From Isoetes taiwanensis (taxonomy: Eukaryota; Streptophyta; Lycopodiopsida; Isoetales; Isoetaceae): a DNA stretch of 64,000 bases. The notes under the pieces were generated by a model that was not told the DNA's origin, ran no database searches, and saw nothing but the letters and a program-made list of their open reading frames with translations. Position numbers and translations under genes: made by a program. Shown here piece by piece: positions 1 through 11,161 of this stretch (position 1 is the stretch's first letter; the number at the start of each line of letters is the position of its first letter). Location of the stretch: the NCBI GenBank assembly GCA_021234155.1, contig JAJEKV010000079.1, forward strand, positions 4,950,009-5,014,008, written 5' to 3'.

Positions 1-3000
1 TTGTTGTACTTCGTTCAGTTACGTATTGCTGAGCTATAGGAAGAGGCGGGGAAAATGAACTTTGAAGTTACAAAAAAGGAGTTAGAAGAAAATTTCTTTA
101 TTAATAGCGACTTATACATGACAGTAAATGTGGCTTTATTGCGAGAAAGGATGCATTTGACAAGCTCCCTATTACGCAATTATAAAAGGTATAGAATAGA
201 CCATGATGGTAACTTATGTCTGATACTTGAAGAACATACAAAACCCGGTGTAAAAGCCGGATACTTCTCGAGGGGCAGCGTCTGTGTATTTTCCATGGTG
301 CACATATCTCGATCGATGCTTCTTAGATTTATTGCTCAACCGCGAGATCATTAAAGCTTATCGTTGCTCATCTCTGGCTGATGATAAAGAGTTAATTTGG
401 CGGATGTCTTATTCCACGGTGTTCCTCTTATGCATAGATGGGTGTTTGTGTGTAGTTGGGTCAGCCTATCTACTGGGGTTTTATTCTGTCGTGCATTGTG
501 TATTAGCCTTTGTTCATTAATAAAAAGAGTCTCATGTCCTTCCAAAAAAAAAAGCCAGGTGTAAAGCGGATCTTTACATTCTTTTTTATCTCTTCTTACA
601 ACATGCTGACCACATGACTAATGGTACAAGACCAATATTTCAATATGATGAGAAAAAAATTATCTCAACAATAGACCACTGAAATTGTATGATTGATCTT
701 CTTGGGCCGATCAGAACATTTGCATGAGGCGATAAAGGTTACTTGAAATAAGAACCATTGCCATCTAGAATAAGTTGCTTGAGGCCATTGACGAAATGAG
801 GTATGGAAACTGCATGCTTTGGCGTTCCTTTTAGCTTCTTTGGTGGGATGATGCAAACATGTGAAAAAGTGGAAAAAGGCTGCCAGTAATGAAAAAACGC
901 AAGGGCATTAATAGAATCAACAGAAGGTTACTGCGAGTTTATTGTTAGTGACAATGAAAATCTGAGAAGTCATGGCGATGTTAGAAACTTTAAATTCCGT
1001 ATGAAAAAGAAGGACATGTACCAAATGTCGATTTGAAAGGCGTGAGATAGTTCTTCATGAAGCGATTAGATGAAAGCGTATTCTTGTGGAGGCGTGGTGA
1101 TTTTTGGAAACGAGAATAATATTCTCATCTCGATGAATTGTGGCAGCCCGTGTAATATGCCCTAGAGGTTTAAGCTAATTGTTTCTATGCCATAGATGGG
1201 ACTATAACTATAATGTCCTTTATATATAGATTTGTATGTGAAGGATGCAAGTGTAGACGTAGGAATATGTATCTCTGATGTATACTATTTGCAACCTTTA
1301 TTGTAACGATTTTCCTATATGATTACAAAGGTAACGATGTCTGCAAACTTTTGTCTTCAACTTGTTGATGTCCATTTCTATTTGTTGGGACTTCTTGATG
1401 TACTTTCGGGGGAAATAATTATTCTGAGGCGGTGTTAATTTGATGTTAATAGTAGAGTAGCGGTAATGAAATTTTCTCATTCATGGTGATTTATTGTTTT
1501 GAGTTGTTTCGTATTTCTGTTTAGTTGCTTCATTAGTTAACTCAATTACATTATTTTTAGATTCTAATGTTATTATTGTCACCACAAGCAGCTTGCCAAA
1601 GCTTACGATGGTGTCAGTTAGGAGTTCTTATGCCATGATGTTAAGCGTTGGGTTGTGGTCCACGTTTTTACAAGGCAGTCATGGTACGCATAGTCGGCAA
1701 GACTCACGGTGAGGTGTGCCGGGGTGAACCCTCGCCTTTTTCTCCTTAAGTGAGAGGGTCATTGAAGGTGCCCTTTGTGTAGATTTTTGTTACGATTGTG
1801 GCGAGAAGGCAACTGTCTGATTGTTTTTAGTACTGATGGAGGGTGGTGGATGGGCTTAGGATGTAGGATGGTATGGCGGATTATTAACGGTTAGCAATGA
1901 CACTTTCCTCTTTTGGTGGCCGAAGAATTTACTTGAAATGTGAAGGGTTTTCTTTGGATACTTTCTCCTTGGCCTCGGGCATTCTTACGAATTAGGGTAA
2001 GTGCTCCACATTATGGCCAGTGACTCACTTTCCCCCTTGTTTTGTAGCTCTATTCCTTGGAAAGGTACTTCCGAGGTAATGTGTGTACTAAGGCACATTG
2101 GGTATTCCCTTTGGAGGATGTTTCCATGGGGAGGGAGGTGTGGGATGAGATTTTCTGCGGGGTTCGCGAAACACCTCAATTGGTGGAAGAATTAGCAAAG
2201 TTGTGTCCATGTGGGTGGGATCACTATTGCCAAGTCGGTGCTTTGCTTAGCACTCATGTGTATACATCTAGATGTTAGCTCGAGGGTAAGATACGAGGGC
2301 TTTGGATAAGATTGTTGAAATTTAGGTGTGGTGAGATGAAGGTTAAAGTGGCGGTGGAAGTGTCTCCGCCCAGAGAGGATGGGGCTTGGCCATTCGGATT
2401 TAGTAGGTGGTGATCTCAAGTTTGTTTGGAGCGATGCGAGGATGGAGCATCTTCTCTTAGTGCATTACTTATTTACCATTATTATTATGGCGTTTGGAAA
2501 AGCGTCATTGCATGTGGAGTTGCAAAACGCTGTTGTAAAGATCTCGGCCTTTTACATGCATCCCTTTTTCTCCTGTGAAGTGTTGCGGGCTTGGGATCGT
2601 AATGGCATTGTGCTCTTCGGCTAGATTATGCCTCGATTTATCACCACTCTTCTCCTTTCTTGTGTGTTCCTCTACCCCCTGCGCGCGCCCGCCAGCGCCC
2701 GCAGTGCATGCTTTCGGTAGCGAACCGTTGGGCTTGGTATTTGTGCTCCCCTTGAGTTGGTATTGGGGTGGTCGGCTAGCTTAAGTGGAAGGAGTTCTTT
2801 TCGGGCTGGCTTTTCGCTGGCGTGGCCAGGGCTATCACGGGAACAAGTGGCGGGGGTATTAGCTACACATACCTATAGTCCGGGATGATGTGGTAGTGCG
2901 GGTTGGAAGGTTCATGGGATGTTGTGTCTTCTTGTTTTGTCGCGGTCTTGTTGCAGTGGATGACTGCTGCCCCTTCGAGGCAAGTGGTCTCTGCGGCTTA

Positions 3001-3700
3001 GGGTTCTCGATAGCACTTTCGGTTTGGGCGATGGACATGGAGCTCCGCTTCCCCAGAAGGTTAAGTTATACGTGGCGGTGGTGCCTTCAATATCGGGTGA
3101 ATGCCCTTATTAGTCGATTTAAATTTCAGATTATTGACCTAATGCCTTCCTTGTTATGGCCTTCATCATTGGTATGGAGCATTAATGCGGTTTTATGCCC
3201 TCACTTAGGTACACTTTGGGATTGGGTTAGGGCTCACATTTGAGTGAGATTGACCTAGCCCGTGATTCTTTGCTTCATGTGTATCTGGTGCTTGGCGGCT
3301 AGCATTTAATGCGTGTAACTTGGTTGGTGTGGTTGATTTAGGCGGCGGTTGTGGATCTTCGAGTTGACACCGAAGCCTCGATTCCGACTTCGAGGTACAA
3401 GCTATTTCAAAGCTACGGTGTTCAGGGATTAGTAAATGGAAGTTTGCCATTTAGGGGGACTTCTTGGGTGTTTATAGATGGTGATGAATTAGGTTTATGC
3501 AATGATGGGGATTCTGTTTTTTACGTGAGTTTGTTGTGGAGTGTCGAGGGTATCATTTGTTGTATAGAAGTAGAGTTCGCGGTTTTTACGTGAGTTTGTT
3601 GTTGTGGAGTCTTCAGTATCATTTGTCTCTTTAGAGGCTGATTCTCCTTCCTCCTCACTTGCTTTGCTTGAAAAGCATTTACCATTAGATTTAATATATT
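1..3700. other. No recognisable gene; A+T-rich unannotated DNA
   Basis: I see no domain, exon pair or repeat array that I can name here. The longest hydrophilic frame is a 99-codon plus-strand ORF at 55-354. It is not hydrophobic filler, but it matches no family I know and has no partner exon nearby. Frames at 2,000-3,240 are short, overlap on both strands and switch often, which suggests non-coding or decayed DNA. Confidence 0.4.
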
Positions 3701-3712
3701 GATGACCGCGGT

Positions 3713-4000
3713 TCTTCAAAGGATGGGGGATATAGTGTCAACCCTTGTGACAAGCCATAGGTGTAGTGACAATTTTATGTCGTACCACTATCTTGACACA
3801 AAGTGCTTTAATGTTGTGTCAACTTTGTGTCCTAGTGCATAGTGTCAAATATATTAGGTCCAAGGCAATGACATCTATTTATCCAAAACTTTATCATGAT
3901 TTAGGTAGGTTATTACAGCTACTTTTAAACAATATTATAACTAAGATGTACTAATCTCTTCTTAAGACTTGTAACAAAATTGTATCAAAATTTTGTCCAA
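3713..4000. repeat. CACTA-like subterminal repeat region (possible eroded left end)
   Basis: The stretch starting near 3,713 reads GGATGGGGGATATAGTGTC. This closely matches the inverted end sequence at 32,062-32,090 (GAATGGGGGCTATAGTGTC when read inward). It is followed by many short GTGTCA / TGACAC words, as in the subterminal arrays of CACTA (En/Spm) transposons. The terminal CACTA itself is not intact on this side. It could be the partner of the 32,090 end, about 28 kb away with other elements nested inside, or the remains of a separate relative. No En/Spm transposase is recognisable. Confidence 0.35.
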
Positions 4001-4599
4001 TATTTCAAGCTGAATTGGCAGAGGAGCAGTCCAATTTAAGTGGGTTGTTCCAACAATTTTTAAACAATGAATACTGACCCGGATAAACTGCAACATTTTT
4101 AACACTTATAGCGGAATGCCATCAAATTTTGAGCTAATTATCTCCATGAAATTGTGTTGTTGTGTATTCATACATAAGATATAGTGATTACTACAGGGAT
4201 ATTACTTGGCAGTATCCAAAGAATGGTTGATGCTTAAGAACTAGTTGGATGAAGGGAATACTAAATGGTATTAGCGAGAAAAGCGAACAAATCTATCACA
4301 AAGACAAGACATGTCATGAACCTCTGTAAAACAAAGGAAACTCGTGGAGAATCGCAAAAATCTGGAAGAAATATGCCAAGATCGGCAAGAATTGTGGATG
4401 TTTAAAATACAATCAGGCCTCGGGTTGGGGGTCCATGCCAACAAAGGATTTGCTACTGAAATTATAGGAAAAGCGGATATGAAGCATGGAGAAAGAAGAT
4501 GATCACAAAGGGCTTTGTTCCTAAAAGGTTGGGTTTGCTTTAAATTAGTGTCGTTCATGTCTTGCTTTGAAATACACCAATTCTTTAGCAATTGTACAT

Positions 4600-6060
4600 T
4601 TTGAATTAAATTTGTTTATTTATGAATTAGGTTGTTGTACAAATACTTCAGCTATTGTATATTTATAAATTATTTGTTGTATGAAATCATTTAGTTAGCT
4701 TACAAACTCTTTAGGCGATGTACATTTTCTAATTCTTTTACAATAAAATTATTTAGGCTGATGTACATTTTTGATTTCTTGTGACATCCACGAATCTTTG
4801 AACAATGCATATGGCTAAATCTAATAATATCAGGAACATACCTCTCATATAAGCCTTCAATATCATGGAATAATATCACGGAGAATGAGACTGTTTCTTA
4901 AATTTGTAGACTCACATCTACCCTTTTGTCATGTTATTCTTTGTTCCTTTAGTTCCATTTACTCCTGAAATTAGCCTTTTTATGCCATGGCTCAGTCCTC
5001 CCTTATTTTTTCGTTCTTGAGTTTCATCTTTTTCAAACGCTCCTTGTGCTTCGTTCAAGAAGTTCAAATTTAGTTCCATTGTTGCTCATAAGTCTCTTTT
5101 GTGGTATAGTCACGGTACTTGTAGTGCTCCATTGACTTCAACATATCCTTTAGATATGTTGGTCTTTCTAGTTCTATCGTTCCTTTCATGTGTAGTTGGG
5201 GGCTCTGGTGTCGTGACATTGGCTCTTGGATGATTTATTGTCATCATCTCCGGTCTTGGTGATTTTTTACTGGTTGTTCCTACCCTTGGTTAATTTCGTT
5301 AGATCATTCTTGGTGAAATGCACTCTTTGCAGGTTTACCATTTCATTTCCTCTTTCTAGATTTCTAGGTTGTCTCTATTCTTCTACTATATAGTTCGATG
5401 TCATGTAGGTGGTACTAATGCATGACTTTCATTGCCTTACGATAGAGTTTGATAGGAAGTGCAGGGTTATACTTTATATTTGCTATCAATGTTGGTATGC
5501 GACTTGATTGGTCCTTTAGGGTAAATTTATTTTCTGAAGGATATGATTCGATTACAATAGCCCTCAAGTTGTTCCATGGGTGTCATTTTTCTCTTGCTTT
5601 TTTCGGTGGTTCCTTTTTTATCCAATTGCTCTACTCCATGTTGGTTCATTTTTTGTTGCTTCCCTGGTCTCATTGATCACATTAAACTCTGCTATGTTGT
5701 TCTATTTGCTCTATTCTATTCTATTCTATTGGGTGGTCGATATTACTGACATGTTTTTTTCTCATTTACACTCTGTCATTGTGACATTCGTTGAATTTGT
5801 CTACGTTGTTATGGCTAATTGTGCTATTAGTACTATAGCTTCCTGTTCAATCTATCTTTTTTTCCACGTTAGATTTTTTCCGTTGCCTCTTTATTCTCTC
5901 GTCCCACTTTATGTCTTGTTTCTAGTTTGCATATTGCATTCTTTTGTTCCTTTCTTTTGTCCCTTTTTTGTGTTTCCTTTGTTTGTTAGTCTTGGTTTCT
6001 CAATTAGTGCTTCTATAGTTCATTTTTGGGTTGCCCCTAGGGGGGCAAACCCTTGTTTAT
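4600..6060. repeat. T+C-rich strand-asymmetric block, no gene
   Basis: From about 4.9 kb the plus strand becomes very rich in T and C, with runs such as repeated TTCTA at about 5,700-5,730. The open frames here encode almost only Phe, Leu, Ser, Val and Ile, as expected of such composition, and none resembles a known membrane protein. Similar blocks at 19.6-26, 28.5-30.8 and 48.5-52 kb suggest a shared repeat-internal sequence. Confidence 0.5.
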
Positions 6061-6071
6061 GTGGGTTTTTG

Positions 6072-6111
6072 GCATATCCTAGGTATATGCTAGAATATCC
6101 CTAGGATATGC
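6072..6111. repeat. 12-bp perfect inverted repeat (hairpin)
   Basis: GCATATCCTAGG at 6,072-6,083 is followed after 16 nt by its exact complement CCTAGGATATGC at 6,100-6,111. It lies at the 3' edge of the T-rich block and could be an element terminus or a DNA hairpin. Confidence 0.6.
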
Positions 6112-6716
6112 TGGTGACTGCTCCAAACCTCCTATTTCCCCGTAAACTCTCGTCACCGGTAAATGGATCACCCGGATGTTTCCAACCGGTAAGCGGTGGC
6201 GATTGGCGGATGCACCGGAGAAGCTCAATCGGATGCAACCGGCAATGAAACAATATGAGGCCATACTCACTTTGGGGCGCAACTTCAAGCTCGTGTTTTG
6301 ATAGCCAAAGCAAAGCCCTGACTATGGCAACCCAACACTCAGTTCCGGCAGTTGAACTCCAGGGTTCGCACTTGCATCAGATCTTAAATGTTGCTACATC
6401 TCTTCCATCTCTGTAAGTACATTATTTTCTTTCGAGCAGAATACAGATGATGAATGTGGGCAGGCGCATACATTGAAGCCTGTTTTGCACCGAATCATCG
6501 AACATGAGTGATTTGGATACCCTCTATTTTCCTCAGGGTGCAACACCTACATCCCCTAGACCGTCTTCATGTGGGTTTCAAGCTTTTGTTGCTTTCGGGG
6601 GGAAGTGCTCCTTTCCGGGTTTTGGAACGCCAACTAGTCTTTCAAGGGTTTTTTTTACCATATGCATGGACTGCCCCTCCATCAAGGAATCGGAATAGCT
6701 CAGGCCTAAATCAAGG

Positions 6717-7266
6717 CATTAGAGGTAATTTGAGATCTCATTTTGTCCCATTAAAGGGATGCTTAAAAGCCACATCAAGCTTTTTAAACTGTCCAATAAG
6801 AAAGAGCTCCGAGTGTATTTTATTCCGTATTATGTGGCGGTAGTTATTAATGCGGTTCTAACTTTTGCGGTGTCATTTTTCTACTATAACTTTTGATCAA
6901 AAACTCAGGTTCGAACACTATTTGTGGCAATGGATTCGTCTCCTCAAGATCTTTCTAATGACAACCCATTATTATATCTTTTGGGATGTAAATATATAAG
7001 AAAAGAGCAAAAACTATATTTTTAAGGTTAACACATATGGCTTGTATTGAAATACATCATAACCATATATCACTTGAAAGATCTTTTTCATTACGCATCT
7101 AATGCAACAAAGCCAAGCAAACATTTTCATGAGTAGATCAAAAGTTATAGGGAAAAAAAGCGACAATGAAGTTGTTAATCTTTGCATTCTGAGTTTGATG
7201 TAGAGTACTCATTCTATTGGAGGATTCTTATGGGGACAAAAAGGAGATCTCAAATTACCTCTAATG
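6717..7266. mobile_element. MITE-like element with about 33-bp terminal inverted repeats
   Basis: The left end at 6,717 (CATTAGAGGTAATTTGAGAT and onward through GTCCC) is repeated inverted at about 7,232-7,266 with only a few differences. A second inverted match, ATAACTTTTGATC at about 6,884 and its complement near 7,134, lies inside, so the whole 550 bp can fold back. No open frame of note lies inside and no clear target duplication is visible. This fits a non-autonomous foldback or MITE-type DNA transposon. Confidence 0.6.
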
Positions 7267-7340
7267 TATAGCAGCCCATCTTAGAGGTCAGGGTCTTGTA
7301 GCCCTCTTCCTGCTCACAAAATACCTAGCATAAATTTCAG

Positions 7341-8324
7341 GGAGGGGAATCTCTTATTCACGAAATTGAAGATTTAAAGAAGAAGGTAAATGAAGCGGAC
7401 TAGCGTCGCCGGACGAGAGAAAACTTATGCGGTACGCCTTCAGGGTTCATAACAGGTTACAATTTGCCTTCCTTACAGTTAGTTAGGTTGAAAGCAGTGT
7501 AGTTAGTTAAACAATTAGTCCTTACTAAGGCCCGTGGGGCTATTCTTCCTGCTGATCTTGCATAGGCAGCTGCCAGTATTGGGCCTCATAAGCTTATTTT
7601 GTCTCGGTACCTTGATTTTCAGGTAGGATAAAGGTATGATTTTCGATATTGCAGAGCCATGGTGGAACATAGGAAACTATTTGGCTAATTATTCCATTGA
7701 AGGACTTGCAGCTGTTCATTACAAACCTATTGTTTTTCATCTATACTTGTGCAATTGACTGTCACATTTGGCATGTAATCTCTTGCAGACACTAAGAAAT
7801 TTCTTTCTTCCCATCTTTTAGTTTAATACAACTAATGGCTTAATTAGATGCTTAGCCCATTTTCAGATTACTACATGTCTACAAGTGTTCACGTGGATAT
7901 TAAGCTGAGTTTGTTAACCTTATTATTACCCTTATTTCTGTGGAATTGTCTGTTGCAGGTGAAAGCTACTCAGTGGATAAGAATACAGATGCAAGTTTTA
8001 CAGCTAAAGCAGTGTACCAAGACAAGACAAACATTCTGTTTACTGTATGATTTAATGCCATGTTATATGCATCCAAGTCAAACATGTCAAGTCAAATGAT
8101 ACTGCAGATGTTTTCTTCACCCAGGCATTAATAAATGCAAACTAATTCACGACATTTGATTTTGTTGTGCCATTGGTGCTAAGACAACCACTGTGTTTCT
8201 TTATTCTGCAGACCCAGTGATTGCGGTTGCAGGAATGCACATGAACAATCCTCTCCACACCTTTAGTTACATGTGTTTTACTGCAGGCATTGGGGGGCTT
8301 GCCTTCTGTGGAGTCTATATCCTT
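7341..8324 (+). pseudogene. Exon series of an unrecognised, probably decayed plant gene
   Basis: Four exon-like blocks have matching splice sites: 7,341-7,385 (GGESLIHEIEDLKKK), 7,479-7,622 (contains KARGAILPADL and SIGPHKLILSRYLDFQ), 7,959-8,044 (ESYSVDKNTDASFTAK) and 8,212-8,324 (PVIAVAGMHMNNPLHTFSY, then a hydrophobic stretch AGIGGLAFCGVYIL). Each is preceded by a pyrimidine-AG and followed by GTAAAT, GTAGGA, GTATGA or GTGAGT. The peptide is clearly protein-like and ends in a possible membrane segment, but I do not recognise the family. The second exon contains in-frame TAG codons, one at 7,563-7,565. The phases of exons 2-3 and 3-4 do not fit without a 1-nt change, so the copy looks broken. 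No start or terminal exon was found. Confidence 0.4.
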
Positions 8325-8635
8325 GTGAGTATTTCATTTTTTTTTTAAAACAACGTTAAGCAAATCCACAATGCAAATTTAGGTTGTCTCCCTTAAACAG
8401 CAATTGCTTGATGCATTTGTGGCACGTTTGCTGCCTCCCTTAAATGGCATTTGCATGATGGTTTTGTGGCATGTTTGTTGCAAGCTATGAGATGCCTGCT
8501 GCAAGCCGTGATATGCAGATAGCATGGTGATCCAGGTGCCCAAACAAGCTGGTTCCAGAAGGGATGTATTCTAGATAGCTCTGCTGTGCAACAACCTGGG
8601 CCGTCAAATATCTATTTTGTGGAGTTTTGGAAGAG

Positions 8636-9300
8636 CTAGCAATACCAACAATGTTGATATCTATGGAGCAAACGGTCAAATCATAAAGGATGACAACAGG
8701 AGCGCTCAAACTCAGGTTTTTTATCATCATTTGATTAATTTGTGCTCTTGCCGTGAAGTTATACTTGTTCATATGATCCTATATAATAGCTAAATAATCT
8801 AAATAGGATCCTATGTAATTGCTAAATGATCTGGATCCAGGATGCTTGTTGGAATATTTAAGGTTTTGTGAAATTTAAGAGATGCTTTAAACTGATATAT
8901 ATAAACAGGTCCATTACCGTGGGCTCCCAAAGTAATTGTTTTCCCTTATGTGGCCCTGGAAACCTGCTATATTACATGTTTGCCATTGCTTTTGGTCGGC
9001 ATACATTTCTCTAATTGGTTTCTCGTTAGTCTGTTAACAGGTTGCTCGTGGTGGCTTATCTATTCTGGTAATTCTGTGATCTAGCAATACCAAAAATGCT
9101 GATATCATGGAGAAGATGGTCACATTAAAGGATGACAACAAGAGCGCTCAAATTCAAGTTTTTGATCATGATTTGATTAATTTGTGATCTTGCCATGAAG
9201 TTATACTTTTGAACATGATCCTATAAATAGCTAAATGAAAGTTAAAGAGATGTTTTCTTTAAAAAAAAGGGCCCGTTATAGTGGGCTCCCAAAGTATTTG
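8636..9300. repeat. Diverged direct duplication of about 160 bp
   Basis: The 8,636-8,796 segment (AATACCAACAATGTTGATAT ...) recurs at 9,081-9,236, and a short segment ending GGGCTCCCAAAGTA recurs at about 8,917 and 9,278. Another local repeat, TTACATGTTTGCCATTG-like, is found at 8,973 and at 9,795 and 9,850. The ATCCTATAAATAGC words look like relics of a tandem duplication. No gene is visible. Confidence 0.55.
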
Positions 9301-9900
9301 CAAAAAGCTTTGTTTTGCTTTAAATAGAGTAGATGGAATACCAAGTGTTACGAACAACAAGTTGGATCAGGTTAAGTCCACACAGGTTAAGTCCACACAG
9401 GACCATAAGAGAAGTATGGCCACAGCCAAAAGGACAGCAGAAACGGTGATTAACTCGCCACCCAACCTATGAACTCAGACCAATCCGAGCTCCCCACTAA
9501 GCTGAGAGCTAGCATACACAAGACGACCATGTGATCTCAGGATTTCTCCTTCCCAGATCCATGTAACTGTCATTCTTATATAGCTAATTCTCCCTTCACC
9601 TTTCCCCAAGACCTTCCACTAAAGGTGGCTTGGCATATAAGGCATACACATTATAAAACCTCTTCCCCCTCTTTAGGCCTTTATGGGTTGCACCCAAGAA
9701 GCCCTCACAAAGGGCCTGCTACGTCATCCACAGTTTTAGCCCAGATCGTAACACCAAGTTAACTGCTAGTAGGTGGTCCTGGTAACTTGCTGTATTACAT
9801 GTTCGCCATTGGTTTTGGTTGGCATACATTTCGTATAAGTTGGAAGTTATATTACATGTTTGCCATAGCTTTTGTAGACAATGTTGTTGCTTTTGTTGGA
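9300..9900. other. No gene seen
   Basis: A short exact tandem repeat, GGTTAAGTCCACACA, occurs twice at about 9,369-9,398. The rest shows nothing I can assign. Confidence 0.4.
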
Positions 9901-9908
9901 TACATAGT

Positions 9909-10100
9909 TAATATCGTCGATTCGCGTAGCGAATCGGCATTCTTGCTCAAGACGAGCATGCATGCATTGCATGCGTCGCATGCATGCATCGCATGCGTTT
10001 TGGGCCGTTCATCAGGTTGGGCGTTTGCTACTTATTGCGAGTTCTTCATGCCGGCGTTTCATCGGCTTCCTCTTCTCTCGAAGATTACCTTATTCTCTTT
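9909..10100. repeat. Partial extra copy of the structured repeat family
   Basis: This segment repeats the 10,285-10,480 stretch: a CGATTCGC...GCGAATCG hairpin, then GGCATTCTT, a CATGC-rich run, and GGGCGTTTGCTACTTATTGC. It sits directly upstream of the left arm of the large inverted-repeat element and looks like a truncated duplicate of it. Confidence 0.6.
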
Positions 10101-10536
10101 GATTTGTTTCGTGAGGGGAGGGGCTTCTTCACACTTTGGTTTGGCAATTTGGCGTGGCTTTCCTGCTGTCCTTTCCGGCCTTTAGCCTTCATCCTGTGAC
10201 CTTCGTCCTCGATCCTAGTTTGTTAAGGAAGTCCTTTGGTATTGGGGCGTTTTGTTGGTTTCATGCGGTCAGCGGTGCAAATATCGTCGATTACGTAGCG
10301 AATCGGCATTCTTAACTCAAACGGCGAGCATGCATGCATTGCATCGTCGCGTGCATGCATCGCTATCGCGTTTGGGCGTTCATCGGGTTGGGCGTTTGCT
10401 ACTTTATTGCGAGTTCTTCATCGGCGTTTCATGGCGCTTCCTCTTCTCTCGCCCGATTACCTTATTCTCTTTGAACCCACCCTCCCCCCCTTCTTTGTTT
10501 ATTATATTTTGTACAAGTTACATTTTATCATGTTTT

Positions 10537-10576
10537 CCACCCGGTGGGTGATGCTTTTCCACTCAGGGGTGATGCT
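10537..10576 (+). repeat. CCACC...GGTGATGC hairpin units (copy A)
   Basis: Two units lie in a row. CCACCCGGTGGGTGATGC has a self-complementary CACCC...GGGTG; the second, CCACTCAGGGGTGATGC, is degenerate. The same framework with other loops occurs at 19,046-19,092, 20,820-20,980, 23,918-23,960, 25,488-25,740 and 52,596-52,845. Confidence 0.6.
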
Positions 10577-10709
10577 ATTCTTTGGTATGTTTCGTTTGTT
10601 GTTGGTGATGTGCGGGTGCGGGTTGGCGGCGCCATCCGTTTTGACTTCTCCATGCGGCGGGTTTTGGGGCGATTCTATGCCTTCACGTTTGTCTAAGCCC
10701 CTTGCGAAG

Positions 10710-10770
10710 GCTTATCACTAGGGTTTTTCTCGAAAACCGAAAGGAGGAGGTTTTTAATCCGGTGATAAGC
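10710..10770 (+). other. Conserved stem-loop with alternative inner pairing (copy A)
   Basis: GCTTATCAC at 10,710-10,718 pairs perfectly with GTGATAAGC at 10,762-10,770, and the stem extends outward through CGAAG with one bulge. Inside are GGGTTTTT, CGAAAACC and GGAGGTTTTT, so the central AAAACC can pair with either neighbour. The layout matches copies at 18,864, 21,279, 26,053 and 53,067, whose outer stems have different sequence but still pair. Confidence 0.6.
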
Positions 10771-10812
10771 TTCGGCGGGTTACATCAACCACTCATCTAT
10801 TAGCATTGTATT

Positions 10813-10846
10813 TGGGTGAAAGTATCTTTGGTGGGTAGCAAAAACG
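10813..10846 (+). repeat. Inner end of the long inverted repeat
   Basis: The block TGGGTGAAAGTATCTTTGGT, continuing GGGTAGCAAAAA, is mirrored at 18,557-18,588 with two substitutions. It marks the border between the arm and the coding-like interior. Confidence 0.75.
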
Positions 10847-11161
10847 CGACCCGGCACCGACACCAACACCCAAAATACATTTTTCCACCGAAATCATACA
10901 TTTTTTTCCCACCCTTCACCTATATAGGTACCACCTATATTACGCTCGATCTATTAGTCCTAGCGGTGCCCGTTTATACAATCATTACACATTTCGCCCC
11001 GATAATGAAAGCTGACCCACTGTCTGGAACCACTAGACAAGCGAGCGAACTTTTCGAATTTGTGTTTTTCCAAATCTCTCTTCCCCAACTTTCTCTACTC
11101 GGCCAAGCAACCCGCGAATTTAAACTTTTCGGTTTCCACTTTATACAAACGGATCAACCAT

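Larger units (their letters stand above)
10066..10846. repeat. Left arm of the long terminal inverted repeat
   Basis: It matches the complement of 18,557-19,553 over essentially its whole length with scattered substitutions and indels. Landmarks in order: CTTCCTCTTCTCTC at 10,066; GGTTTGGC...CCTTTCCGGCCTTTAGCC; TTTCATGCG; a CGATT hairpin; two CCACC/GGGTG hairpins at 10,537-10,576; the large stem-loop at 10,710-10,770; and the inner block at 10,813-10,846. Confidence 0.75.

Noticed and set aside
5580-6104. 174-codon hydrophobic frame
   Set aside because: Same composition artefact; no family motif, no intron or start context, and it runs into a repeat.
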